Shown here one piece after another: positions 35,616-44,359 of a stretch of DNA of 64,000 bases. The number at the start of each line of letters is the position of its first letter. The stretch's first letter is position 1. The DNA comes from Magnetospirillum fulvum (lineage in GTDB: Bacteria > Pseudomonadota > Alphaproteobacteria > Rhodospirillales > Magnetospirillaceae), in the NCBI RefSeq assembly GCF_900108475.1, contig NZ_FNWO01000008.1, positions 124,001 to 188,000 of the forward strand, given 5' to 3'. A program made the position numbers and the translations under genes. Under the pieces are notes generated by a model. The model saw nothing but the letters and a program-made list of their open reading frames with translations, was not told the DNA's origin and searched no databases.

Positions 35616-36086
35616 GTGAGCCGATCTCTGATCCCAGCCATCCTTGCCATGCTGATCGTCGCCGCCCTCCCAAACCTCGCCGCTGGGCAGGGGGGCACGC
35701 TGACCATCGACCAGCCCGGTTTCTACGGTCGCCTTGACCTCGGCGACTCTCCGCCGCCGCGACTGATCTATTCCCAGCCAAAATCAATCGGGCCAATCGC
35801 GATGGACCGCGCGCCGATCTATCTGCATGTGCCGCCGGACCACGCCAGGAACTGGCGGAAAAACTGCCGCCGTTATGATGCCTGCGGTGAGCGGGTCTAT
35901 TTCGTGCAGGAAAACTGGTACAACCATGACTATGTCCGTCGCTCGCGCGACGGGCATCGCGATCCGCCGCATGAGCGCCGCGATTCGCACGAACAGAAGC
36001 CTCGCGGCCCGATGGGCAACGACCATCCCGGCAACGGTCATGGTCCCGGCAACGGTCATGGTCCCGGCAACGGCCGGGACCGTTGA
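35616..36086 (+). CDS. Exported hypothetical protein with Gly-Asn-His repeats at C-terminus
   Basis: 156 residues from a GTG at 35616 that is preceded by AGGAGAG. A signal peptide (VSRSLIPAILAMLIVAALPN to AAGQ) is followed by QPGFYGRLDLGDSPPPRLIY, then PIYLHVPPDHARNWRKNCRR and YDACGERVYFVQENWYNHDY. This Cys-containing block recurs in small exported proteins of Rhodospirillales, from memory. The C-terminus has H-G-P-G-N-G repeats. The family is of unknown function; the two Cys could pair. The gene overlaps or abuts the next gene. Confidence 0.7.
   Translation: MSRSLIPAILAMLIVAALPNLAAGQGGTLTIDQPGFYGRLDLGDSPPPRLIYSQPKSIGPIAMDRAPIYLHVPPDHARNWRKNCRRYDACGERVYFVQENWYNHDYVRRSRDGHRDPPHERRDSHEQKPRGPMGNDHPGNGHGPGNGHGPGNGRDR
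36030..36073 (+). repeat. 18-bp coding tandem repeat, 2.4 copies
   Basis: ggcaacggtcatggtccc occurs at 36030-36047 and 36048-36065, with a partial third copy. It encodes the GNGHGP repeats at the end of the exported protein. Confidence 0.85.
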
Positions 36087-36097
36087 GTTTCAAGGCG

Positions 36098-36793
36098 ATG
36101 ATCAGGCGCCACGCCGAACGGCACCGGACCGACACGATCGGATGGCTGCGTGCGTCGGTCCTGGGCGCCAATGACGGTATCGTATCGACAGCGTGTCTCG
36201 TCCTGGGCGTCGCGGCGGCGCAAGGGACCCATCACGCGGTGCTGGTCGCCGGTACCGCCGGTCTGGTCGCCGGGGCGATGTCGATGGCAGCGGGCGAATA
36301 TGTGTCGGTTCACTCGCAGGCCGATACCGAACAGGCCGATCTCGATCGTGAATGTTCCGAACTCAGAATCGACTCCCCGGGTGAGCACCGGGAGTTGGCC
36401 GCGATCTATGTCGGGCGTGGCCTCGATCCGGGCTTGGCGAAACAGGTCGCCGATCAGTTGATGGCACATGATGCCCTCGGCGCCCATTCCCGTGATGAAC
36501 TCGGCATCTCGGAGGCGCTCCGTGCCCGGCCGCTTCAGGCGGCGCTGGCCTCGGCCGGCAGTTTCTCGGTCGGGGCGGTGCTGCCGCTGGTGGTGGTGGT
36601 GGTGGCGCCGCATGACACTTTGCTGGTCGCGGTGTCGGCGACCTCGCTGGTGTTTCTTGCGCTGTTGGGGGGTGTGGCTGCGCGGGTCGGGGGCGCCGGG
36701 GTCCGGGTCGGTGCGATCCGTGTCCTGCTCTGGGGAGCTCTGGCGATGGCGGTGACCGCAGCGATCGGAGCGGTGTTCGGATCGGTGGGATAA
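36098..36793 (+). CDS. VIT1/CCC1-family metal transporter
   Basis: 231 residues from the ATG at 36098; a TTG at 36083 is in frame and would overlap the upstream stop. The sequence DTIGWLRASVLGANDGIVST and GLVAGAMSMAAGEYVSVHSQ are the first two conserved blocks of the VIT1/CCC1 (DUF125) family of Fe2+/Mn2+ exporters. The cytoplasmic region has the acidic ADTEQADLDRECSEL segment. Three further membrane helices end the protein. It would move iron or manganese out of the cytoplasm. Confidence 0.88.
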   Translation: MIRRHAERHRTDTIGWLRASVLGANDGIVSTACLVLGVAAAQGTHHAVLVAGTAGLVAGAMSMAAGEYVSVHSQADTEQADLDRECSELRIDSPGEHRELAAIYVGRGLDPGLAKQVADQLMAHDALGAHSRDELGISEALRARPLQAALASAGSFSVGAVLPLVVVVVAPHDTLLVAVSATSLVFLALLGGVAARVGGAGVRVGAIRVLLWGALAMAVTAAIGAVFGSVG

Positions 36794-36905
36794 GAGCGTA
36801 AGGGAGAGTCGACCTCTAAGAATTGCTCAAAATGGCTCGCGATGCCGACCAAGACGATATCCGCACCGCCTGCCGCGCCCTGGTCGCCAGGATGGCTGCC
36901 ATTTG

Positions 36906-37529
36906 TTAATGCGGCGGGGATTGTGGAGCGGAAGGTGTTCCTTTGCCGACGATCTGCACGATTTCCCGAGCGATATCCTCGGGCGAGAGGATGAAATCGA
37001 TACAGCCGGTGTTGATGGCGCTCTCCGGCATGTCGGGATGTTGCGCGGTATCAAGCTTTTGCGCGATCGTGATGCCGCCCGCCTCTTTAATGCCGCACAG
37101 TGCCGCCGCGCCATCGCCGTCATAGCCGGAAACGATGACGGCGATCAACTGGCCGTCCCAATTCTCCGTCAGGGATCGCAGGAAGACCGTGATCACGTCG
37201 GGCCAGCCCCGTGGTTTCGAGATCGGTTTTAAGCGAAACGCCCCATCTTGCATGTGCAGATCGCACTGTTCCGGGATGATGAAGACATGGTTGGGCTGGA
37301 TCAGCAGCCGCTCGGTGATCAACTCAACCGGCATCGTGGTGTAGCGCGGCAGAATTTCATGAAGCATCGTGGCGACGGTTCGGAGGTGATTGACGATGAC
37401 GATCGCAACCCCCGTATCGGCCGGGAAATGCCCCAGCAGCCGGGTATACGCATCAAGACCTCCCGCCGAACCGCCGACACATACGACCGGAAAGTCCGTC
37501 GCGGAACGATGTGCCGTCAATGGCCGCAT
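36906..37529 (-). CDS. Stand-alone CheB-type methylesterase domain protein (copy 2)
   Basis: 207 residues. A single CheB catalytic domain: Ser in GGSAGGLDAY, His in VNHL, Asp in VSGYDGDGAAAL. About 70% identical by eye to the copy at 29.0 kb over the whole domain. No receiver domain and no chemotaxis genes are nearby. It overlaps the end of the upstream FMN reductase gene by 13 nt, so the two are probably expressed together. Confidence 0.85.
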   Translation of the reverse strand: MRPLTAHRSATDFPVVCVGGSAGGLDAYTRLLGHFPADTGVAIVIVNHLRTVATMLHEILPRYTTMPVELITERLLIQPNHVFIIPEQCDLHMQDGAFRLKPISKPRGWPDVITVFLRSLTENWDGQLIAVIVSGYDGDGAAALCGIKEAGGITIAQKLDTAQHPDMPESAINTGCIDFILSPEDIAREIVQIVGKGTPSAPQSPPH

Positions 37530-38092
37530 CCCGCGTTGCCGATCGCGGAGTGCGCCCGCACCCAGGCGATGAAGTGCCGCATCCAGCCCTCAAGAAAGCT
37601 CCGGCTGTCCAGGCCGATGGTTCCGTCCGCGTCGAACAGCCCCTCCTTGGCCTGGATGAAGGCCTCGGGCTGGCCCATTGTCGGCATGTCGAGATTCGCC
37701 AGAATATTGCGCAGATGCTGCTGTGCCATCGCCGTACCGACGACACCGACCGAGACACCGATGATTCCGGCGGGTTTTTTCTGCCAGGCGCTCTGACCAT
37801 AGGGCCGCGAGGCATGGTCGATCGCGTTCTTGAGAACACCGGGAACCGAGCGATTGTATTCCGGCGTGACGAACAGAACTCCCTCTGCGGCCAGGATGCT
37901 CGCCTTCAATTGCGTGACCGGTTCTGCCTGGGCGGCATCATCATCTTGATTATACAGGGGAAGGTCGCCGATCGGGATGTGGATGAACGAGACCTCTGGC
38001 GGGGCAAGTTTTTCAATCGCCCGCGCCAGCTTCTTGTTGAACGAGTCGCGGCGAAGGCTGCCGACGATTATGGCGATCCGAGTCTGGTTCAT
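37517..38092 (-). CDS. NADPH-dependent FMN reductase (flavodoxin-like)
   Basis: 191 residues. The flavodoxin-like FMN-binding site is visible as IIVGSLRRDSFNKKLARAI and FVTPEYNRSVPGVLKNAID. PYGQSAWQKKPAGIIGVSVG completes the family core. Members include ChrR-, YieF- and AzoR-like quinone or chromate reductases. It would reduce quinones or azo compounds with NADPH. A CheB-like gene follows with an overlap. Confidence 0.9.
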   Translation of the reverse strand: MNQTRIAIIVGSLRRDSFNKKLARAIEKLAPPEVSFIHIPIGDLPLYNQDDDAAQAEPVTQLKASILAAEGVLFVTPEYNRSVPGVLKNAIDHASRPYGQSAWQKKPAGIIGVSVGVVGTAMAQQHLRNILANLDMPTMGQPEAFIQAKEGLFDADGTIGLDSRSFLEGWMRHFIAWVRAHSAIGNAGCGH

Positions 38093-38135
38093 GACGTCTC
38101 TCTTTCAACGGCGGCACCCGTGTCGGCAGGTCGCC

Positions 38136-39866
38136 TCAGCGGAACAGGTTCGTGCGGGCGAGATCAATCAGGTCGTCGCTCTTTCCATTCATCATTGCTT
38201 TGAGCGCGTAGAGGCCAAAGCCAAGCCCCTGGGTCAGGGTGGTTTTGGGCGGCATCGCCAGTTCCTGACGGTTGGTCAGCACATCGAGAAGAGCCGGGCC
38301 GGGATGGTCGAGCACCTCTTGCAGCGCCCCCTCCAGATCGGCCGGGTCCTCGACCCGGCGGGCGAACACGCCCATCGCCCGAGCCATCGCCGCGAAATCG
38401 GGATTGATCAGATCGACGCCGGTTTCCAGGAACCCGGCGACCTTCATCTCCAGTTCGACGAACCCCAGCGTGCCGTTGTTGAAGACAACGATCTTCACCG
38501 GCAGCGCTTGCTGGGTCAGGGTGATGAAATCGCCCATCAGCATGGTGAAGCCGCCATCGCCGGACAGCGAGATCACCTGTCGTCCCGGAAAAGCGGCCTG
38601 CGCGCCGAGCGCCTGCGGCAGCGCATTAGCCATCGAGGCATGGGTGAACGAGCCGATCAGTCGGCGTTGGTCTTTCATCTGAAGATAGCGGGCAGCCCAG
38701 ATCGTCGTCGTGCCAACGTCGCAGGTGAACACGGCATCGTCGGCGGCGCGCTCGCTGATGAGACGTGCGAGATATTGCGGATGAATCGGCGTCCGTCCGG
38801 GATGACCAACCGCCAGATCGTCGAGATCCTGGCGGGCCTGGACATATTTGGCCAGACTCTCGTCGAGATGGGTTCGATCGGTCTTGGCGGTCAGGCACGG
38901 CAACAGGGCCGCGATCGTCGCCCCGACATCGCCGACCACACCAAGGTCGATCGGGCAGCGCCGCCCCAAATTCTCGACCCGGAGATCGACCTGGGCGATC
39001 TTCGCCCCGGTCGGATAAAATTGCCGATAGGGAAAATCCGTTCCGAGCATCAGCAGCGTGTCGCAGGTCTGAAGCGCGTGATGGCCGGAACTGAGGCCGA
39101 TCAGACCGGTCATCCCCACCGAGAAGGGATTGTCGTACTCCACCCCTTCCTTACCGCCCAAAGCATGGACGATCGGGGCATTCAGCCGTTCGGCCAGACG
39201 GATCACATCGTCATGAGCGCCATAGCATCCACGCCCGCAAAATAACGAGACGCGAGAGGCGGCATTGAGCATTGCCGCCAGCGCGTCAATCGTAGTGCCG
39301 CCGGGGCAGACGATTGGAACCGGCGGCAGCAAGGAGGCCGAGGACCGCGTCTCGGCCGAGACATTCATCAAGGCAACGTCTCCGGGAATCACGATCACCG
39401 CGACTCCGCGCAGTCCAACCGCCGCCCGGATCGCCGTTTCCACCACGCCCGGCATCTGCTCCGGCGTTGAAACCATTTCGCAGAAATGGCTGCATTCGGC
39501 GAACAGGGTCTGCGGATGGGTCTCCTGGGAATAATGCCGGCCGATCTCCGCGCTGGGAATCTGTGCCGCGATCGCCAGCACCGGCACGCGCGAGCGATGG
39601 CAATCGAACAGGCCGTTGATCAGATGCAGATTGCCGGGACCGCAACTGCCAGCGCAGACCGCCAGTTGGTCGGTCAGATGCGCCTCGGCCCCGGCGGCAA
39701 AGGCCGCGCTCTCTTCATGACGGACGTGGACCCAGTCGATTTCCCCCTGTTGCCGAAGCGCTTCAGTGATCCCGTTCAGGCTGTCGCCGACCACGCCATA
39801 AATCCGCTGGACCCCGGCGCGGACAAGCGTCTGGACGAACAGATCGGCAACCGTGTCGGCGCTCAT
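38136..39866 (-). CDS. poxB: Pyruvate:quinone oxidoreductase (PoxB)-like ThDP enzyme
   Basis: 576 residues, matching PoxB length. The ThDP-binding motif is GDGGFTMLMGDFITL then ALPVKIVVFNNGTLG. The N-terminal catalytic Glu is in HVRHEESAAFAAGAEAHLT. FAD-domain segments include FCGRGCYGAHDDV. The C-terminal end is short and basic like the PoxB membrane-binding tail. PoxB decarboxylates pyruvate to acetate and CO2 and passes electrons to ubiquinone, typically under stress. The start at 39866 overlaps the stop of the OsmC gene by 3 nt. Confidence 0.9.
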   Translation of the reverse strand: MSADTVADLFVQTLVRAGVQRIYGVVGDSLNGITEALRQQGEIDWVHVRHEESAAFAAGAEAHLTDQLAVCAGSCGPGNLHLINGLFDCHRSRVPVLAIAAQIPSAEIGRHYSQETHPQTLFAECSHFCEMVSTPEQMPGVVETAIRAAVGLRGVAVIVIPGDVALMNVSAETRSSASLLPPVPIVCPGGTTIDALAAMLNAASRVSLFCGRGCYGAHDDVIRLAERLNAPIVHALGGKEGVEYDNPFSVGMTGLIGLSSGHHALQTCDTLLMLGTDFPYRQFYPTGAKIAQVDLRVENLGRRCPIDLGVVGDVGATIAALLPCLTAKTDRTHLDESLAKYVQARQDLDDLAVGHPGRTPIHPQYLARLISERAADDAVFTCDVGTTTIWAARYLQMKDQRRLIGSFTHASMANALPQALGAQAAFPGRQVISLSGDGGFTMLMGDFITLTQQALPVKIVVFNNGTLGFVELEMKVAGFLETGVDLINPDFAAMARAMGVFARRVEDPADLEGALQEVLDHPGPALLDVLTNRQELAMPPKTTLTQGLGFGLYALKAMMNGKSDDLIDLARTNLFR

Positions 39867-40336
39867 GGAACCAATCCCGTTTTGCCGGTTGCTGTAGTTT
39901 CCTCCTTTAATGTCGCTTCCAACGTGATCTCGGGGACGCTGGCCAGCGCCTTCGACAGCGGACAATCACGCTTCGCCCCAGCAGCCACCTCCTGGAATTT
40001 GGCCTTGTCGATGCCCGTCCCAGTGGCAATCAGCGTCAAAGCAATGCGGTCGATGGCAAAGCCCTCGCCCTGCGTAACGAGACGGACACTGGCGGAGGTG
40101 TCCACCTCGCTAATGACCAGCCCGGCCTTTTCCGCCGCGAACGAAAACGCCATCGTGAAACAGGCGGCATGGGCGGCGCCCAGGATCTCCTCGGGATTGG
40201 TGCCACGACGGTCGTTCTCGAACCGGTTGGCGAATCCATAGGGGATGCGGTTCAGCGTGCCGGTTTCTGTACTGATCACGCCTTGGCCGCCCTTGCCTTG
40301 GCCTTCCCAATGCACGCTGGCGCTCTTTTCGGTCAT
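39863..40336 (-). CDS. OsmC/Ohr-family peroxidase
   Basis: 157 residues. The two peroxidatic/resolving Cys are in AAHAACFTMAFSFAAEKAG and GAKRDCPLSKALASVP, with the catalytic Arg in NRFENDRRGTNPEE. Osmotically inducible OsmC-type organic hydroperoxide reductase is the best match. It is coupled to poxB by a stop/start overlap and to a small upstream frame by a 4-nt overlap. Confidence 0.92.
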   Translation of the reverse strand: MTEKSASVHWEGQGKGGQGVISTETGTLNRIPYGFANRFENDRRGTNPEEILGAAHAACFTMAFSFAAEKAGLVISEVDTSASVRLVTQGEGFAIDRIALTLIATGTGIDKAKFQEVAAGAKRDCPLSKALASVPEITLEATLKEETTATGKTGLVP

Positions 40337-40521
40337 CGTGTGGCTCCTTTCGGTGGCTCGGGGTCGTGCGGTTCGGTCTTGGGGGCCAAGACATCGGCCG
40401 CCGCTTCCTTCTTGCGCTGCGGCAACACGCTCATGAGAAGGATGAAGGCCGACATCAGCAGGCAGAGCGCGCTAGGCACGCTCAGCGGCACTTCACCCAG
40501 CAGCAATCCATAGGCGAGCAA
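40333..40521 (-). CDS. Small membrane protein, possibly a truncated C-terminus
   Basis: 62 residues (LLLGEVPLSVPSALCLLMSA then FILLMSVLPQRKKEAAADVL). Two membrane segments with a short extramembrane link and a polar tail. It overlaps the osmC start by 4 nt, so it is translated or once was. It begins abruptly in a helix without a clear ribosome site, which suggests the remaining end of a larger membrane protein. No family is recognised. Confidence 0.45.
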   Translation of the reverse strand: MLAYGLLLGEVPLSVPSALCLLMSAFILLMSVLPQRKKEAAADVLAPKTEPHDPEPPKGATR

Positions 40522-41083
40522 AGCCTAAAGCTCGAAACCGCATCATGGATCAGATCCGCAATCGGCTTGAAAAAGGTAAAGCCGTTCACGCGGCAGCCCC
40601 TGCGTGACACGTTCGGAAATTGCGGCCTCGGCGTCGTCCAATCGGGCCAAAAACCCCGAAACATGGTGTTGGTATTCATCCACATCTCGGCTCCGTGGCA
40701 AGACCGGTATAGAGGCGACCAACGCCAGAGCCGAACACGAGCGTCGCGATAACCGACACGCCGCTCCTCGACACCGAGGAATCATAACCATGATCGCCAG
40801 TGTGGATGAGCCACGGAATCTACCCTGATTGATTTATAGGGGGATTCCCCATCGGCTCGATAAACGGCTTCCGTGGAACTGGACGCCGCGAACGGGCGTT
40901 GCCGACGCGGCCTGATGACCACCCAACGCAACAAGATCGCCCGCGTCACGACCATCGCTCGCGGCACCACCGACCTGGGTCGTAGTCGAAGACTGGCTCT
41001 GGGATGTCGCCAACGAGATGGAGCCCGAAGACGGCTTGGGGGGCCGAGCGCAAGGAACTGACGCGCGTAACCTCTGCCTGGTG
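40522..41083. other. Junction region with gene debris
   Basis: No intact gene. On the minus strand 40543-40683 encodes VDEYQHHVSGFLARLDDAEA then AISERVTQGLPRERLYLFQA, which resembles the N-terminus of YflT/general stress protein 17M-type proteins and is cut short. On the plus strand about 40950-41030 encodes APPTWVVVEDWLWDVANEME without start or context. These look like remnants at the boundary with the RND efflux block. Confidence 0.35.
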
Positions 41084-42109
41084 TCAGACCACGCCCTCGG
41101 GCAAGCGCACTTCCAGCCGCAAGCCGCCAGTGGGGCCAGCGCGTTCCGCCCACACCCGGCCATGGTGGGATTCAATGGCGCGGCGGGCGATGGCGAGCCC
41201 CAGGCCGTAGCCCTCGCGCTGGGGCGAGGCATCAAAGCGCAGGAACGGGTCGAAAATCTTGTCCAGCATGTCGTCGGGCACGCCGGGGCCGCTATCTTCC
41301 ACCACCACCCGCAGCCCGCCGGTGCCGGGCAGAACTTCCGCAGTGACATCCACAGCGGTACCTTCGGCAGTGTACTTCACCGCGTTACGGATGATGTTCT
41401 CGAAGGCGCGGCACAACACTTCCGCGGCTACCGTGGTAACGAAGGCTCCGTGGGCGGAGAAGCGCACATGGCGGCCGGCCGCCTCTGCCTCGAAAGCGGC
41501 GTCCTCGATGATGGCGGCCAGCAGTTCGATCAAATCGACCCGCTCACGGGCGATGACGCCGGAATCGACCTCAAGGCGCGCCAAAGTCAGCACCTCGCCC
41601 ACCATGGCATCCAGCCGCTGCGTTTCGACTTCCATGCGGTCCACCATGGCGGCGGTCTTACCTGGGTCCTGCCGCATCAGGCCGATGGCTGCCTGCATCC
41701 GGGTCAGGGGCGAGCGCAGTTCGTGCGAGATGTCGTGCAGCAGGCGCTGGCGCGTCTCGACCAATTGCTGAAGCCGGTCGGTCATGGCGTCGAAATCGCG
41801 GCAGAGATCGGCGATCTCGTCACGGCGGCGCCCCATGAGGGGACGCACGCGCACGGTGAAATCGCCCTTCGCCACCGTGTGCAGCGCCTGCCGCAGGTGG
41901 CGTAGCGGCCGCGACAGATACCAGGCAAGCGCGTAGCTGAACGCGAACGCGACCAGCGCGCCGGTGGCGGTGGGCAGGAGGATGGGCGGCCCGTCACCGG
42001 GCGACGGGCCGCGGTAGCCGAAGAAGCTAAGGAACAGCGCGCCGGCGGCGAACGACACCATCATGGCCAGCCAGAACGAGAAGAACAGCTTCTGGAACAG
42101 CCGGCCCAT
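41084..42109 (-). CDS. Sensor histidine kinase of an efflux-linked two-component system
   Basis: 341 residues from MGRLFQKLFFSFWLAMMVSF. Two membrane helices frame a very short periplasmic stretch (about residues 27-45). A HAMP domain follows (SRPLRHLRQALHTVAKGDFT). HisKA carries the phospho-His in LLHDISHELRSPLTRMQAAI, and HATPase_c has NIIRNAVKYTAEG and GYGLGLAIARRAIESHHGR. The layout is CpxA/EnvZ-like. The tiny sensor domain suggests it senses the membrane or a partner protein. It is 2 nt after its regulator gene. Confidence 0.92.
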   Translation of the reverse strand: MGRLFQKLFFSFWLAMMVSFAAGALFLSFFGYRGPSPGDGPPILLPTATGALVAFAFSYALAWYLSRPLRHLRQALHTVAKGDFTVRVRPLMGRRRDEIADLCRDFDAMTDRLQQLVETRQRLLHDISHELRSPLTRMQAAIGLMRQDPGKTAAMVDRMEVETQRLDAMVGEVLTLARLEVDSGVIARERVDLIELLAAIIEDAAFEAEAAGRHVRFSAHGAFVTTVAAEVLCRAFENIIRNAVKYTAEGTAVDVTAEVLPGTGGLRVVVEDSGPGVPDDMLDKIFDPFLRFDASPQREGYGLGLAIARRAIESHHGRVWAERAGPTGGLRLEVRLPEGVV

Positions 42110-42111
42110 GG

Positions 42112-42801
42112 TCAGGCGCTCACCAGTTGGTAGCCTTGGCCACGCACCGACTGAATCCACGGCCTGCCATCGTCACGGGCGCCCAGTTTCTGGCGGATGC
42201 TGCTGATATGCACGTCGATACGGCGGTCGAAGGGGGCCAGCGGGCGCCCCAAGGCGCGAAGCGACAGGTCCTGCTTGCTGACCAGATGGCCCGCGCTGCG
42301 CGCCAGCACCTCCAGCAGGCTGAATTCGATGCCGGTCAGTTCCAGCGGCGCGCCCCGCCACAGCGCGGTACGGCTGGCCGGGCACAGAGTTAGGTGGCCG
42401 ACCTGCACGGTCGCCGACGGCAAAAAGTCCGGCGCGGGTGACGACACCCGGCGCAGGATGGCGCGCAGCCGGGCCACCAGTTCACCCGGCGTGCATGGCT
42501 TCGGCACGTAGTCGTCGGCGCCCAAGTCCAGCCCGACAATGCGGTCGATGTTGTCGCCCCGCGCGGTCAGCATCAGCACCGGGATGGCACTGTTCTGGCG
42601 GATGCGGCGCAGCGTTTCGATCCCGCTCTGTCGCGGCAGCATGACATCGAGCACGACGATGGCGTAATCGCCGCCGAGGGCGGCCGTCACCCCTTCCTCG
42701 CCGGTATGCACGGCGTGAACGTCGAAACTCTCCTGCGCCAGATACTCCGAGAGCATGGCGGTGAGTTCGGAATCGTCATCGACAAGTAGTACCTTGACCA
42801 T
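42112..42801 (-). CDS. OmpR-family response regulator
   Basis: 229 residues. The receiver is VLLVDDDSELTAMLSEYLAQ with Asp in IVVLDVMLPRQSG, and Lys in VPKPC (usually VKPF). The winged helix has LELTGIEFSLLEVLARSAGH, DVHISSIRQKLG and VRGQGYQL. CpxR-like. It is divergent from the RND operon across 130 bp that contain three phased TTTAC repeats; control of the pump is the simplest reading. Confidence 0.93.
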   Translation of the reverse strand: MVKVLLVDDDSELTAMLSEYLAQESFDVHAVHTGEEGVTAALGGDYAIVVLDVMLPRQSGIETLRRIRQNSAIPVLMLTARGDNIDRIVGLDLGADDYVPKPCTPGELVARLRAILRRVSSPAPDFLPSATVQVGHLTLCPASRTALWRGAPLELTGIEFSLLEVLARSAGHLVSKQDLSLRALGRPLAPFDRRIDVHISSIRQKLGARDDGRPWIQSVRGQGYQLVSA

Positions 42802-42850
42802 ACTGAGAAAACTGCGCTTTCCCCTCCGCTTGTCAACGGAGATTGAGAAC

Positions 42851-42877
42851 TTTTACCTAACTTTACACAGGCTTTAC
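42851..42877. promoter_or_regulatory. Three phased TTTAC repeats, probable response-regulator operator
   Basis: ttttac (42851-42856), ctttac (42861-42866) and ctttac (42872-42877) lie 10 and 11 bp apart, one helical turn each. OmpR/PhoB-class regulators bind such direct repeats. The block sits between the regulator gene and the efflux operon it faces. Confidence 0.55.
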
Positions 42878-42931
42878 CCTGGCTAACGCAACTCCGCGCT
42901 AGGGTGGCGGCAGTGAAATTTCCGAGCCAAA

Positions 42932-44359
42932 GTGATGCGGTGCCGTTTTCGCCTTCTTTTCGTTACCCTTGCCTGCTTGGCCGCCGCTGGCTGCGCCGTG
43001 GGCCCCGACTATACACCGCCCGCCCCCACCGGCACCGCCCCGCAATTCTTGGCGCCGCGGCCCCATGGCGGCAGCACCGCCGGTCTGGTCGGCTGGTGGG
43101 ACCGCTTTGACGATCCTGCATTGCCCCGCCTGTTGACCTTGGCTGAGATCGACAGCCCGTCGCTGACCCAGGCCTGGGCCAAAATCCAGGCGGCGCGTGC
43201 CACCCTGGCCGGCGACCAGGCAGATCGCTGGCCGTCGCTGACCGCCAGCGGCTCGGCCCAGCGCGGCAGGCAGCAATCCACGGCAGCTGCCGTCACGATT
43301 TCCAACAGCCTGAGTGTCGGCCTGGATGCCAGTTGGGAGGTCGATCTGTTCGGCAAGCTTCGCCGCACCGCCGAGGCTGCCGAGGCGCGGCAGGCCGCGC
43401 GCACCGACGACTGGCACGATGCCCGCGTGTCGTTGGCTGCCGAGGTGGCCGACACCTACGTGCAGTACCGCGCCTGCCAGTTGCTGGTGACTGCCTATGA
43501 CGACGAGGCGAAATCACAGCAGGCCACCGCCGACGCCACCAATGTGTCGGTGCGCGCCGGGTTCACCTCGACAGCCGACGGTGCCCTGGCCCGCGCCGGT
43601 GCCGCCAGTGCCTGGGCGACCCTGACCGCCCAGCGCGCCGAATGCGACGTGCTGGTGAAGTCACTGGTGGACCTGACCGGCGCGACCGAACCCGCTTTGC
43701 ACGACATCCTGGCACAGTCGCAGGCACGCCTGCCGCAGCCGACGGTGTTCGCGGTGGACGCGGTGCCAGCCGGCCTGCTGGTCCAGCGGCCAGACGTGGC
43801 CTCGGCCGAGCGCGAACTGGCCGCAGCCAGCGCCGAGATCGGCGCCGCCGAGGCGGATCGCTATCCAAGCCTGTCCCTCGGCGGCTCTATCAGCCGCTCG
43901 GGCGCCAGCCTGGGCTCGCTGATGACAACCTGGCTGGTGGGTCCCAGCCTGTCGTTGCCGGTGTTCGATGCCGGCAAGCGGGCGGCCGCGGTGGACAGTG
44001 CCCAGGCTGCCTATGATTATCAACTCGCCGCTTGGCGCCAAAGCGTGCGCACCGCCGTCAAGGAGGTGGAGCAGTCCTTGGTGCGCCTGGATGGCGCCAC
44101 CCGCCGCACCGGCGACCTTCAGGCCGCCGCCCAGGGCTACCGCCAGTATTTCGAGTCCATCGACCGCAACTGGCGGGCTGGCGGGGCCAGCCTGCTCGAC
44201 CGCGAGCAGGCACGGCGCAATGCGCTGTCGGCCGAGATCAGCTTCATCACCGTGCAGCGCGATCAGATCCAGTACTGGATCGCGCTTTATAAGGCCCTGG
44301 GCGGGGGCTGGCAGCCGGAAAGCCCCGCCACCGCGCCCGCGTCCGGAGAGCAATCGTGA
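42932..44359 (+). CDS. Outer-membrane efflux lipoprotein (OprM/NodT family)
   Basis: 475 residues. The lipoprotein signal ends in LAAAGCAVGPDYTPP (lipobox AAGC), so Cys is acylated. Two outer membrane efflux protein (TolC-like) repeats follow: SLTQAWAKIQAARATLAGDQ, LDASWEVDLFGKLRRTAEAA, PAGLLVQRPDVASAERELAA and LPVFDAGKRAAAVDSAQAAY are NodT-class hallmarks. It forms the outer-membrane channel of the RND pump encoded next. It overlaps the adaptor gene start by 4 nt. Confidence 0.93.
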   Translation: MMRCRFRLLFVTLACLAAAGCAVGPDYTPPAPTGTAPQFLAPRPHGGSTAGLVGWWDRFDDPALPRLLTLAEIDSPSLTQAWAKIQAARATLAGDQADRWPSLTASGSAQRGRQQSTAAAVTISNSLSVGLDASWEVDLFGKLRRTAEAAEARQAARTDDWHDARVSLAAEVADTYVQYRACQLLVTAYDDEAKSQQATADATNVSVRAGFTSTADGALARAGAASAWATLTAQRAECDVLVKSLVDLTGATEPALHDILAQSQARLPQPTVFAVDAVPAGLLVQRPDVASAERELAAASAEIGAAEADRYPSLSLGGSISRSGASLGSLMTTWLVGPSLSLPVFDAGKRAAAVDSAQAAYDYQLAAWRQSVRTAVKEVEQSLVRLDGATRRTGDLQAAAQGYRQYFESIDRNWRAGGASLLDREQARRNALSAEISFITVQRDQIQYWIALYKALGGGWQPESPATAPASGEQS

